64,000 nt of DNA from Nocardioides panacisoli (GTDB lineage Bacteria > Actinomycetota > Actinomycetes > Propionibacteriales > Nocardioidaceae), in contig NZ_CP080409.1 in the NCBI RefSeq assembly GCF_019448235.1, positions 2,728,001 to 2,792,000 on the forward strand, written 5' to 3'. This document shows positions 1 through 9,093 of the stretch, in pieces. The notes under the pieces are model-generated. The model was not told the DNA's origin and searched no databases. It was given only the letters and a program-made list of their open reading frames with translations. The translations under genes were made by a program, and so were the position numbers. How positions within the stretch are numbered: the stretch's first letter is position 1; each line of letters begins with the position of its first letter.

Positions 1-137
1 GTCGAGAGCACCAGGCCGGAGTCGTCGGTCTCGATCAGGAGACCGGCCAGGACCGGGGCGCTGGGGCGCAGCGGGAGGCTGCGGGCGGCCCAGGCGACGG
101 CGTCAGCGAATACGTCGCGTTCGACACGGAACTTCAC
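1..137 (-). CDS. dnaN: DNA polymerase III beta sliding clamp, N-terminal part (cut by window edge)
   Basis: The first 45 or so codons of the replication sliding clamp are visible on the minus strand. They begin at a GTG (135-137) and read [20 protein letters not shown], then [16 protein letters not shown]. This matches the conserved actinobacterial DnaN start, including the RPSxPVLxGLLIE motif. The rest of the gene lies outside the window. It is oriented like dnaA and sits downstream of it, the usual dnaA-dnaN order. The identification rests on this short N-terminus and on position. Confidence 0.9.
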   Translation of the reverse strand, partial: MKFRVERDVFADAVAWAARSLPLRPSAPVLAGLLIETDDSGLVLS

Positions 138-534
138 GGTGCTCCTCGGTGATGAATGACAACAGTGCGCAAGACAGCGGAGTCAGGGGCGCTCATCCTG
201 CCACGCGTGGGGGAAATCCACAGGTGGGAGGCCCGGAACGAGTTGACCGTCCGAGGATCCAATTGGAATTCCGGAGTGGTCACAGGTTCTGTGGAATCTG
301 TGGACAACCACGGTCGGTGCAGGTCACACCGTGAATTCGACCGCACAGGCGGGTGTGGACGACCTGAGGAAAACCTGGTGACGGCCGTGGACCCCGAGGA
401 CGGTGTGGACGCCGAGGGTCCTTGGTGCACCGAATCCTCCCCGTGTAGTTCCAGCAATTCGCGTGCGTGGTCCACAACCGCTGGGGAGCTGGTCGACGTC
501 TGCATGCCCGAGTCCGTGGTCGTCGTGGGTGGGA
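138..534. other. dnaA-dnaN intergenic region, probable oriC part
   Basis: This 397-bp gap holds several DnaA-box-like nonamers. TGTGGACAA at 299-307 is the exact complement of TTGTCCACA. Weaker copies are TGTGGACGA (354-362), TGTGGACGC (404-412) and TGGTCCACA (468-476). It is locally less GC-rich around 250-300. In most actinobacteria oriC lies between dnaA and dnaN, so this is the likeliest origin core. The gap upstream of dnaA also carries boxes. No coding sequence is convincing here. Confidence 0.7.
299..307 (-). promoter_or_regulatory. DnaA box (perfect TTGTCCACA)
   Basis: The plus strand reads TGTGGACAA, the exact complement of the actinobacterial DnaA box TTGTCCACA, within the dnaA-dnaN gap. 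Confidence 0.75.
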
Positions 535-2061
535 TCAGTGCTGGCGGGCCTGGAGCTTCACCCGGTTGGTGAGCTCACTGACCTGGTTGAACACCGCGCG
601 CCGCTCGCCGAGGAGCTGGTTGATCTTGCGCTCGGCGTACATCACCGTCGTGTGGTCGCGGTTGCCGAACTGTGCGCCGATCTTGGGCAGCGACAGCTCG
701 GTGAGCTCGCGGCACAGGTACATCGCGATCTGGCGGGCCATGACCAGGTGGCGCCCGCGGCTGGGACCGGTGAGGTCCTCGATGGTGACGTCGAAGTAGC
801 CGGCCGTCTGGGCGATGATCAGCGGCGCGGTGATCTCGGGCTCGCCGCCCTCGGGGATGAGGTCCTTGAGCACGATCTCGGCGAGCGTCATGTCGACGTC
901 CTGCCGGTTGAGGTTGGCGAACGCCGTCACGCGGATCAGCGCACCCTCGAGCTCGCGGATGTTGGTGTGGATCTTGGAGCCGATGAACTCCAGCACGTCC
1001 GGCGGCGCGGTGAGCCGGTCCATCGCGGCCTTCTTGCGCAGGATCGCGATGCGCGTCTCCAGGTCCGGCGGCTGCACGTCGGTGATGAGCCCCCACTCGA
1101 ACCGGCTGCGGAGTCGGTCCTCCAACGCGTCGAGCGCCTTCGGTGCGCGGTCCGAGGTCAGCACGATCTGCTTGCCGCCGTTGTGGAGCGTGTTGAAGGT
1201 GTGGAAGAACTCCTCCTGGGTCTGGGTCTTGCCCTCCAGGAACTGGATGTCGTCGATGAGGAGCACGTCCACGTCGCGGTACTTGCGCTTGAACCGGTCC
1301 TGCCGGTCGTCGCGGATCGCGTTGATGAACTCGTTGGTGAACTCCTCCGAGCTCACGTAGCGCACCTTCGTGCCGGCGTACAGGCTCCGGACGTAGTGAC
1401 CGATCGCGTGGAGCAGGTGGGTCTTGCCCAGTCCGGACTCCCCGTAGACCAGCAGCGGGTTGTAGGACTTCCCCGGCGCCTCGGCCACGGCGACCGCGGC
1501 CGCGTGGGGGAACCGGTTGGAGGAGCCGATGACGAAGGACTCGAAGGTGTACTTCGGGTTCAGCCGCGTTTCGCCCGGCGGCGCGGGGGCGGTGGCGGCG
1601 GTGTGCACCGGGTCGGGGTCGGTGAAGTCGAGCTGCCGGGGCTCGCTGGGGGCCGGTGTGACGGGCTCGGGAAGCGGTGCCGACATGTCGCCGTGGCGAC
1701 TTGTCGACAAATCACCATCCGTGGGCGCTGCAGCGGATGCCGGTTCGGTGAACGGCTGGTGCTCCAGGGTGGGGTCGACGGTGACCGCCAACTGCACGGC
1801 CGCTCCCCACGCCTGGGTGAGCGTGGCCTCCAGCTCGCCACGGAGGCGGCCCTCGAGACGCTTGCGGGTGAAGTCGTCAGGGACCGCGACGATGGCGGTG
1901 GTGCCGTGCATCGTCACCGGACGCGACGCCTGGAGCCAGGCCCGCTGGTGTGCGGGGAGCTCGTGGACGACCCGGGACCAGGCGGCGGCCAACCGCGTGG
2001 TGTCGGGATCGGCCCCGTTCTCGTGCTCGTGCCCGTCGGCGTCCTCGCGCGTGCCCGTCAC
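535..2061 (-). CDS. dnaA: Chromosomal replication initiator DnaA
   Basis: This 508-aa protein binds DnaA boxes and opens oriC with ATP. Domain I covers about residues 20-95. A variable, Pro/Ala-rich domain II covers about 96-165. The AAA+ domain has Walker A GESGLGKT at 207-214 and Walker B LLIDD at 267-271. The C-terminal DNA-binding domain carries the FGNRDHTTVMYAERKI signature. The start is GTG at 2061, preceded by GAGAGGG five bases upstream. Domain II residues 119-127 (STSRHGDMS) are encoded by a TGTCGAC-rich stretch resembling the repeat near 8230. The gene reads away from the dnaA-rpmH gap, with dnaN downstream. Confidence 0.99.
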   Translation of the reverse strand: MTGTREDADGHEHENGADPDTTRLAAAWSRVVHELPAHQRAWLQASRPVTMHGTTAIVAVPDDFTRKRLEGRLRGELEATLTQAWGAAVQLAVTVDPTLEHQPFTEPASAAAPTDGDLSTSRHGDMSAPLPEPVTPAPSEPRQLDFTDPDPVHTAATAPAPPGETRLNPKYTFESFVIGSSNRFPHAAAVAVAEAPGKSYNPLLVYGESGLGKTHLLHAIGHYVRSLYAGTKVRYVSSEEFTNEFINAIRDDRQDRFKRKYRDVDVLLIDDIQFLEGKTQTQEEFFHTFNTLHNGGKQIVLTSDRAPKALDALEDRLRSRFEWGLITDVQPPDLETRIAILRKKAAMDRLTAPPDVLEFIGSKIHTNIRELEGALIRVTAFANLNRQDVDMTLAEIVLKDLIPEGGEPEITAPLIIAQTAGYFDVTIEDLTGPSRGRHLVMARQIAMYLCRELTELSLPKIGAQFGNRDHTTVMYAERKINQLLGERRAVFNQVSELTNRVKLQARQH

Positions 2062-2666
2062 AGATCCCTCTCACATGCAGTCGGTTGGTCGGCGTGCCCG
2101 CGGTGACACAGCACGCACCACACCGGTCGGCGTGTGGTCTGGATCACGGACACCTCCACAGCTTTGTCCACAGGGTGTGGATGTCAGCGTGCCTCACGGG
2201 TGGTGAGTGCTGGCCCGAGCCCGTCCGTGGAACCGGGAACCGACCGCATCGTCGCAGGTCAGCGGCCATCTCCTGGCTCGGGAACGTGACGTTCGCGAGG
2301 ATGTGGGAACCCAGTGTGCCGGAGCGGCGGGGAAACCCGGATTGGCCGAACCTAAACCTCCGCCGCGCTCATTGGCAACTGCTGTCCACAGGTTCGCCGG
2401 TGGTTTTTTCACACCGGGCGGTTGTGGGAGTGAACTACAGGCGTGTAAGTTGCTGCGGTTGGCTGGCGCGGGTTTGACCCCCCTCACGCCGCGCGCGTAC
2501 CGTTGTGCGGTCATCTGGTGTCGACCGGCGCCGCATGTCCATGATCGCCTGCCCGTGAGCGGGCGAGCGTGGGTGCGCGGTGCCAGCCGAACGAGCAGCG
2601 TGCTCGAGCCGAACACCTGGATGCCGCTGACCCTGGAACTTCCAACCCTGCACGGAGAGGCCGATC
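2062..2666. other. dnaA-rpmH intergenic region with DnaA boxes
   Basis: This 605-bp divergent gap carries the dnaA and rpmH promoters and further DnaA-box-like sites. TTGTCCACA at 2164-2172 is perfect. CTGTCCACA at 2382-2390 has one mismatch, and TGTGGATG lies near 2175. A T-run (ggttttttcac, about 2402-2412) gives the lowest local GC. Together with 138-534 it forms a bipartite origin region. No open frame here looks coding. Confidence 0.65.
2164..2172 (+). promoter_or_regulatory. DnaA box (perfect TTGTCCACA)
   Basis: Exact match to the actinobacterial DnaA box, about 100 bp upstream of the dnaA start, so it may serve both initiation and dnaA autoregulation. Confidence 0.7.
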
Positions 2667-2804
2667 GTGAGCAAGCGGACCTACCAGCCCAACAACCGTC
2701 GTCGCCACAAGGTGCACGGTTTCCGACTGCGCATGCGCACGCGTGCCGGCCGGTCGATCGTCAACAGCCGGCGCCGGAAGGGCCGCAAGAGCCTGACGGT
2801 CTGA
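2667..2804 (+). CDS. rpmH: 50S ribosomal protein L34
   Basis: This 45-aa, very basic protein starts at GTG and reads [20 protein letters not shown], ending in [11 protein letters not shown]. It matches the L34 family over its full length (44-47 aa is usual). L34 is a late-assembling component of the large ribosomal subunit. The sequence cacggagagg before the start supplies the ribosome-binding site. It is the first gene of the rpmH-rnpA-yidD-yidC-jag-rsmG cluster reading away from the origin. Confidence 0.98.
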   Translation: MSKRTYQPNNRRRHKVHGFRLRMRTRAGRSIVNSRRRKGRKSLTV

Positions 2805-2846
2805 GGTCGCGGGACACCGTGACGCAGAGCCAGCAGGTGTAGCGCC

Positions 2847-3209
2847 GTGCTCCCTTCGGCGCACCGTCTCACCGACCCGGCCGACTTCCGTCGCGCCACC
2901 CGGCGCGGGGGTCGCGCCGGGTCGTCGACGTTGGTCGCCCATGTCCTGTCCGGTGACGCGCAGGACGACTCCGCGGCCCGGATGGGCCTGGCGGTGAGCA
3001 AGGCCGTGGGCAACGCCGTGGTCCGCAACCGGGTCAAGCGCCGCCTGCGGCACGCGATGGCCGCGGACTGGTCCCGGGTGCCGACCGGCTCACTCGTGGT
3101 GCTGCGGGCGAAGCCCCCCGCCGCGAGGGCGACGTACGCCGACCTGGCCGCCGACCTCGACCGCTCACTGGCCGCGGCCACCCAGCGGTCCGCCGCCGGA
3201 GCGTCCTGA
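2847..3209 (+). CDS. rnpA: Ribonuclease P protein component
   Basis: This 120-aa basic protein assists the RNase P RNA in maturing tRNA 5' ends. The family signature RNRVKRRLR is at residues 60-68 and the N-terminus ([20 protein letters not shown]) is typical. The start is GTG at 2847, 42 bp after rpmH. Its stop overlaps the ATG of yidD (TGATG), which indicates translational coupling. Confidence 0.97.
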   Translation: MLPSAHRLTDPADFRRATRRGGRAGSSTLVAHVLSGDAQDDSAARMGLAVSKAVGNAVVRNRVKRRLRHAMAADWSRVPTGSLVVLRAKPPAARATYADLAADLDRSLAAATQRSAAGAS

Positions 3210-3484
3210 TGGCCCGACCGAACCCCGTCCGCTGGCTGCTCGTGGGCCTGGTACGTCTCTACCGCCTGCTGATCAGCCCGATGTTGGGTCCGGTCTGCCG
3301 CTACTACCCCAGCTGCTCGCAGTACGCCCTCGACGCGCTGCAGACCCACGGCGCGCTCCGCGGGTCCTGGCTCGCCGGACGTCGCCTGCTGCGCTGCCAC
3401 CCCTGGTCCCCCGGTGGGGTCGACCACGTTCCCCCCGCCCGCTCGCGTGATGGTGAGCCGGCACCGATCGAACAAGGAGCCTGA
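3209..3484 (+). CDS. yidD: Membrane protein insertion efficiency factor YidD
   Basis: This 91-aa protein belongs to the YidD family, which helps YidC-dependent membrane insertion. The signature [19 protein letters not shown] and the [14 protein letters not shown] tail are present, with an N-terminal amphipathic helix ([19 protein letters not shown]). The ATG overlaps the rnpA stop and yidC follows after 3 bp. Order and spacing match the conserved rnpA-yidD-yidC arrangement. Confidence 0.97.
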   Translation: MARPNPVRWLLVGLVRLYRLLISPMLGPVCRYYPSCSQYALDALQTHGALRGSWLAGRRLLRCHPWSPGGVDHVPPARSRDGEPAPIEQGA

Positions 3485-3487
3485 CTC

Positions 3488-4512
3488 GTGGACGCTCTCG
3501 CCTCCATCGGCGACTTCATCATGACGCCGCTGTACTACCTGATCTCGGTGATCCTGGTGGGGTGGCACGAGCTGTTCACCGCGATCGGCCTGGACCCCGC
3601 GGGCGGCGCCTCGTGGATGCTGTCCATCGTCGGCCTCACCATCGTCATTCGCGCGATGCTGATCCCGCTGTTCGTGAAGCAGATCAAGTCCAGCCGCAAC
3701 ATGCAGCTCATCCAGCCCAAGGTGAAGGAGCTGCAGAAGAAGTACGGCCACGACCGGCAGAAGTTCGCCGAAGAGAGCATGAAGCTCTACAAGGAGACGG
3801 GCACCAACCCGTTCGCCTCCTGCCTGCCGATCCTGTTCCAGATGCCGATCTTCTTCGCGCTGTTCCGGCTGCTGCAGGGTGCGGCCCGCCAGGACGCCGA
3901 CGGCACCTGGACCGGCAAGGCGCACGGCATCCTCACCGAGGACCGCGCCCGCCAGTTCGGCCTGTCCGAGCTCCCCGGCGGCATCCCGGTGTCGGCGACG
4001 TTCTGGGGCTCGCTGCCCGGCGGCGACTCCCCCAACTGGTCGGTGATGGCCGTCGCCACGGTGCTGGTGGTCGCGATGATCGCCACGACGTTCTTCACCC
4101 AGAAGCAGCTGATGAGCAAGAACATGCCCGCCGACGCGTTGTCGGGCCCCTACGCCCAGCAGCAGAAGATGCTGCTCTACGTGCTGCCGTTCATCTTCGG
4201 CATCACCGGCGTCGCGTTCCCCCTCGGTGTGGTCCTGTACTGGACCACCTCGAACCTGTGGACCATGGGTCAGCAGTTCTACGTGATCCGCAACAACCCC
4301 GCGCCCGGCACGGAGGCCGCGAAGGCCAAGGAGCAGCGGGACAAGGAGAAGGCCAGGAAGAAGGGCGAGCTCGTCGAGGACGACTCCCCCACCGCCGACA
4401 ACGGCGACACCCCCGAGACGACTGACCGCCGGCCGGCGCAGCGTCAGCAGCCGCAGCGCAAGACGCGTGCGGAGCGCAAGGGGAACCAAGACCGCTCAAC
4501 GGGAGGCAAGAA

Positions 4513-4516
<4 letters not shown>
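3488..4516 (+). CDS. yidC: Membrane protein insertase YidC
   Basis: This 342-aa member of the YidC/Oxa1/Alb3 family inserts membrane proteins alone or with SecYEG. It starts at GTG after ACAAGGAG. Hydrophobic segments lie near residues 10-30, 40-62, 105-130, 175-200 and 235-260. The insertase core includes QKKYGHDRQKFAEESMKLYKE and NPFASCLPILFQMPIFFALF. The charged C-terminal tail (about 285-342) is rich in Lys/Arg, as in Gram-positive homologues that contact the ribosome. The stop overlaps the start of jag (GTGA). Confidence 0.98.
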
Positions 4517-5830
<1,314 letters not shown>

Positions 5831-5891
5831 ACCACCACTTCCCCCAAGTACCAGCGTCAGCGCCCCCTCGGGGCGCGCGAGGAGGACATCC

Positions 5892-6968
5892 GTGAGCCAC
5901 GAGATCGATGCTGCCGGCGACGGCAGTGGCGTTTCACGTGAAACCGCCGGTGAGGACGTTTCACGTGAAACCGGTGGCTACCGGCCGCCGACCGCCGGGG
6001 ACTTCGACAATCGTCCCGGCGCCACGCAGTTCGACCGGCAGACCCCGCTGGCGGAGGCGGCCCACCACACGGTGCTGGCCCGCAGCGGCGGGCAGGAGCC
6101 GGTGTCCCGACCGGCGGCGACGCGCGTCTTCGTCGTCGCGAACCAGAAGGGCGGCGTCGGCAAGACGACCTCCACGGTGAACATCGCGGCCGCGCTGTCC
6201 CAGATCGGCCAGCGCGTGCTGGTCATCGACCTCGACCCGCAGGGCAACGCGTCCACCGCGCTCGACGTGGCACACCACCAGGGCGTGCCGTCGACGTACG
6301 AGCTGCTGGTGGAGGGGGCGGCGCTCGCCGACGTCATGCAGCAGAGCGAGGAGACCGTGAACCTGTCGGTGGTGCCGGCCACGATCGACCTCGCCGGCGC
6401 GGAGATCGAGCTGGTCAGCGTCGTGGCGCGCGAGAACCGCCTCAAGAAGGCCATCGCCGCCCACCCGCAGGTCGGCACCGAGGCCGAGGCCGGCCCCGAC
6501 CGCTTCGACTATGTCCTCATCGACTGCCCGCCCTCGCTCGGCCTCCTCACGCTCAACGCGCTCGTGGCCGGACAGGAGATGATGATCCCGATCCAGGCCG
6601 AGTACTACGCCCTCGAGGGCCTCGGTCAGCTGCTCTCCACCGTGGAGATGGTCAAGGCACACCTCAATCCCGACCTGGACGTCAGCACCATCGTGCTGAC
6701 CATGTACGACGGTCGGACCCGTCTCGCCTCGGGTGTCGCCGAGGAGGTGCGGGAGCACTTCGGTGACCAGGTGCTGCGCACCGCGATCCCGCGCTCGGTG
6801 CGCGTCTCGGAGGCGCCGTCGTACGGGCAGACCGTGATGACCTACGATCCTGCATCACCCGGGGCGTTGAGCTACCTCGACGCGGCCCGCGAGATCGCGA
6901 GCAAGGCAGTCCCGGAGTCCGGTGCCGCCAGCGTGGCCGCCGGAGACGGGCGAGGAGAGGGCCAGTGA
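5892..6968 (+). CDS. parA: Chromosome partitioning ATPase ParA (Soj)
   Basis: This 358-aa deviant Walker ATPase moves ParB-parS complexes to segregate origins. Walker A is KGGVGKTTSTVN, and DYVLIDCPPSLGLLTLNAL and the EYYALEGLGQL region follow. The start is GTG at 5892 with GGAGGAC nine bases upstream. An upstream in-frame GTG at 5730 overlaps rsmG and lacks such a site. The N-terminal extension of about 75 residues is low-complexity and encodes VSRET twice, because two parS sites lie inside the coding sequence. The stop overlaps the parB start. Confidence 0.97.
   Translation: MSHEIDAAGDGSGVSRETAGEDVSRETGGYRPPTAGDFDNRPGATQFDRQTPLAEAAHHTVLARSGGQEPVSRPAATRVFVVANQKGGVGKTTSTVNIAAALSQIGQRVLVIDLDPQGNASTALDVAHHQGVPSTYELLVEGAALADVMQQSEETVNLSVVPATIDLAGAEIELVSVVARENRLKKAIAAHPQVGTEAEAGPDRFDYVLIDCPPSLGLLTLNALVAGQEMMIPIQAEYYALEGLGQLLSTVEMVKAHLNPDLDVSTIVLTMYDGRTRLASGVAEEVREHFGDQVLRTAIPRSVRVSEAPSYGQTVMTYDPASPGALSYLDAAREIASKAVPESGAASVAAGDGRGEGQ
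5931..5944. promoter_or_regulatory. parS: parS centromere site 2
   Basis: Perfect GTTTCACGTGAAAC inside the parA coding sequence, where it encodes VSRET. Confidence 0.95.
5958..5971. promoter_or_regulatory. parS: parS centromere site 3
   Basis: Second perfect GTTTCACGTGAAAC inside parA, 27 bp after the previous copy and in the same reading phase, again encoding VSRET. Confidence 0.95.
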
Positions 6969-7990
6969 GCAAGAAGCAGAACCGCGGACTCGGTCGGGGA
7001 CTCGGATCGCTGATCCCGACCGCACCCCCGGAGGACGCCGAGGCGGTGGAGTCGGCAGGTGGCCCGGGCGCCGCGCCGGTCGCGACCGCACCGGACGTGC
7101 CCGCCCTCGACCCCGCGTCCGCGCCCGCGGGCGGGGGAGCGCCCGCTGCTGAGCAGCAGCCCGACCTCGTCGCCGTCGACGGTGCCTGGTTCACCGAGCT
7201 CGAGCCGCACCGCATCACGCCCAACCGGGTGCAGCCCCGCGAGGTCTTCGACGAGGAGGCGATGGCCGAGCTCGTGCACTCGGTGCGGGAGATCGGCCTG
7301 CTGCAGCCGATCGTCGTACGCCCGCTCGGCGACGACTACGAGCTCATCATGGGTGAGCGCCGCTGGCGTGCGGCGAAGGAGGCCGGGCTCGAGCGGATCC
7401 CGGCCATCGTGCGTGCCACCGACGACAGCGACATGCTGCGCGACGCGCTCCTGGAGAACCTGCACCGCTCGAACCTGAACCCGCTGGAGGAGGCGTCGGC
7501 CTACCAGCAGCTGCTGGAGGACTTCGACTGCACCCACGAGGAGCTCGCCGACCGCATCGGACGGTCGCGCCCGCAGATCACCAACACGCTGCGGCTGCTC
7601 CGACTCAGTCCCGAGGTGCAGCGCCGCGTGGCTGCCGGCGTGCTGTCGGCCGGTCACGCCCGCGCACTGCTGGGTGCGCCGGATCCGGCCACCCAGGACC
7701 GGCTCGCGCAGCGGGTCGTCGCTGAGGGGATCAGCGTCCGCGCGCTGGAGGAGCTCGTCTCGCTCGGTGACTCCTCCGAGGACCAGCCGCAGCGCCGCAC
7801 CTTCGCCCGACCCACGGCTCCTGGCCTCGCCGAGCTCGACGAGCGGCTCGGGGACCGGCTCGAGACGCGCGTCAAGGTCTCGATGGGCAAGTCCAAGGGC
7901 AAGATCGCCATCGAGTTCGCGACGCTGGAGGACCTCCAACGCATCGTGGACCTCATCGACCCGCGCAACCGGCAGGACCGCCCGATCTGA
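6965..7990 (+). CDS. parB: Chromosome partitioning protein ParB (Spo0J)
   Basis: This 341-aa protein is a CTP-dependent DNA clamp that loads at parS and spreads. A disordered N-terminus (about 1-75) is followed by the ParB/Srx domain with VQPREVFDEEAMAELVHSV, GERRWRAAKEAGLERIPAI and ENLHRSNLNPLEEASAYQQL. Next come the helix-turn-helix RIGRSRPQITNTLRLLRL and a C-terminal dimerisation region. It starts at a GTG that overlaps the parA stop and is cotranscribed with parA. Confidence 0.97.
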   Translation: MSKKQNRGLGRGLGSLIPTAPPEDAEAVESAGGPGAAPVATAPDVPALDPASAPAGGGAPAAEQQPDLVAVDGAWFTELEPHRITPNRVQPREVFDEEAMAELVHSVREIGLLQPIVVRPLGDDYELIMGERRWRAAKEAGLERIPAIVRATDDSDMLRDALLENLHRSNLNPLEEASAYQQLLEDFDCTHEELADRIGRSRPQITNTLRLLRLSPEVQRRVAAGVLSAGHARALLGAPDPATQDRLAQRVVAEGISVRALEELVSLGDSSEDQPQRRTFARPTAPGLAELDERLGDRLETRVKVSMGKSKGKIAIEFATLEDLQRIVDLIDPRNRQDRPI

Positions 7991-8275
7991 TCGGTCCTCC
8001 CGGGGAGGGAGGTCTCGACTCGCCCGCTCGTGCCTCGCGGGCGGCTCGACCACCAAGACGATGCGGGATGCGCTCCGTTGGTGGAGCTTGTCGAGACCGT
8101 CGGTGGGCGAGGTGGGCCCCGGTGGTCGACCCCGTCGACACCGCCGGTGGGGGAGCTGTGGTGCCGTTGGTCGAGCCTGTCGAGACCCGGACGACACCGG
8201 TGGAATCGACCCGTCGTTTCACGGGAAACCGGAGTCGACATGTCGACAAAACCATGTGTCGATATGTCGATCTGG
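7991..8275. repeat. parB-acyltransferase intergenic region rich in short repeats
   Basis: This 285-bp convergent gap holds two copies of a palindromic dispersed repeat, ttggtggagcttgtcgagac (8082-8101) and ttggtcgagcctgtcgagac (8167-8186), plus a decayed relative near 8123. After them comes a degenerate parS (8216-8229) and a TGTCGAC/TGTCGAT-rich stretch (8234-8284). The dispersed repeat recurs at 19938, 19972 and 37620. No gene is apparent. Confidence 0.6.
8216..8229. promoter_or_regulatory. Degenerate parS-like site 4
   Basis: GTTTCACGGGAAAC differs from the perfect parS at one central base, which breaks the CACGTG core. It lies 226 bp after parB. Affinity for ParB may be low. Confidence 0.5.
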
Positions 8276-9040
8276 CTACTTGTCGCCTGACTTGGCGGCC
8301 TTGCGGCGGGCGCGCTCGGCCTTCTCGGCGACGTCGAGCCGTTCGGCCTGCTCCAGCGTGGGGGCGGAGCCGCCGTACGACGCGGGGACCCACCAGGCGC
8401 CCGGGGGCTTCTCCTCCTCGGGGTACTCGGTGATGCAGGCGTCGAGCAGCGCCGTCATCCGCTCGTGCAGCTCGGCCGTCTCGGCCGCCGGGTCCTCACC
8501 GGTGGGGTGCATCGGCTCGCCGCACTTGATCAGGATGGTCTTGTGTCGGGAGAAGTCGCGCCCGTGGTCCTTGGTCTGGATCCGGTGGGCGCCGAAGTGG
8601 GTGATCGGGATGAGCGGGACACCGGCCATGGCGGCGATCCGGGCGGCGCCGCTCTTGAGCTGCTTGATCTCGAACGAGCGGGAGATCGTCGCCTCGGGGT
8701 AGATCCCCACCAGCTCGCCCGCCCGGCAGGCGTCCGCCGCGGCGCGCAGCGACGCCGCACCGGAGGAGCGGTCCACGCTGATGTGGCCGAAGGAGCGCAT
8801 CGCGGGACCACCGATCGGGTGGTCGAACACCTCCCGCTTGGCCATGAAGCGCGTCAACCGCTTCTGCTCCACGCCCGGGTAGCCAGCGATGACGAAGTCG
8901 AGGTGGGAGTTGTGGTTGACCGCGAGCACGGCACCGCCGGTCCGGGGGATGACCTCGGTGTTCTCCATCCGGATGTCGTAGTCAGCAACGCGGAACCAGG
9001 TCTTCGCCGCCGCGATGACCAGCGGGTAGGTGATGTCCAT
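8276..9040 (-). CDS. 1-acyl-sn-glycerol-3-phosphate acyltransferase family protein (PlsC-like)
   Basis: This 254-aa protein has the PlsC acyltransferase motif NHNSHLD at about residues 42-48 (NHxxxxD type). It also has the substrate-contact block GIYPEATISRS at about 112-122, a variant of the EGTRS motif, and GVPLIPITHFGAHRI. The family transfers acyl chains from acyl-CoA or acyl-ACP to lysophosphatidate or related acceptors at the membrane. The C-terminal 30 residues are charged and rich in Ala/Glu/Lys. The acceptor cannot be told from sequence. It follows the aminotransferase gene on the same strand with a 53-bp gap. Confidence 0.88.
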   Translation of the reverse strand: MDITYPLVIAAAKTWFRVADYDIRMENTEVIPRTGGAVLAVNHNSHLDFVIAGYPGVEQKRLTRFMAKREVFDHPIGGPAMRSFGHISVDRSSGAASLRAAADACRAGELVGIYPEATISRSFEIKQLKSGAARIAAMAGVPLIPITHFGAHRIQTKDHGRDFSRHKTILIKCGEPMHPTGEDPAAETAELHERMTALLDACITEYPEEEKPPGAWWVPASYGGSAPTLEQAERLDVAEKAERARRKAAKSGDK

Positions 9041-9093
9041 GGCGCGAGCCTACGGCGTACGCCGCCACCTGCGGCCGCGCGGCTCGGCCCGGG

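Noticed and set aside
403..2106. Long open frame of 567 codons on the plus strand opposite dnaA
   Set aside because: Antisense shadow of dnaA. It is rich in Val/Leu/Gly/Arg/Asp as expected from high-GC third positions and resembles no protein.
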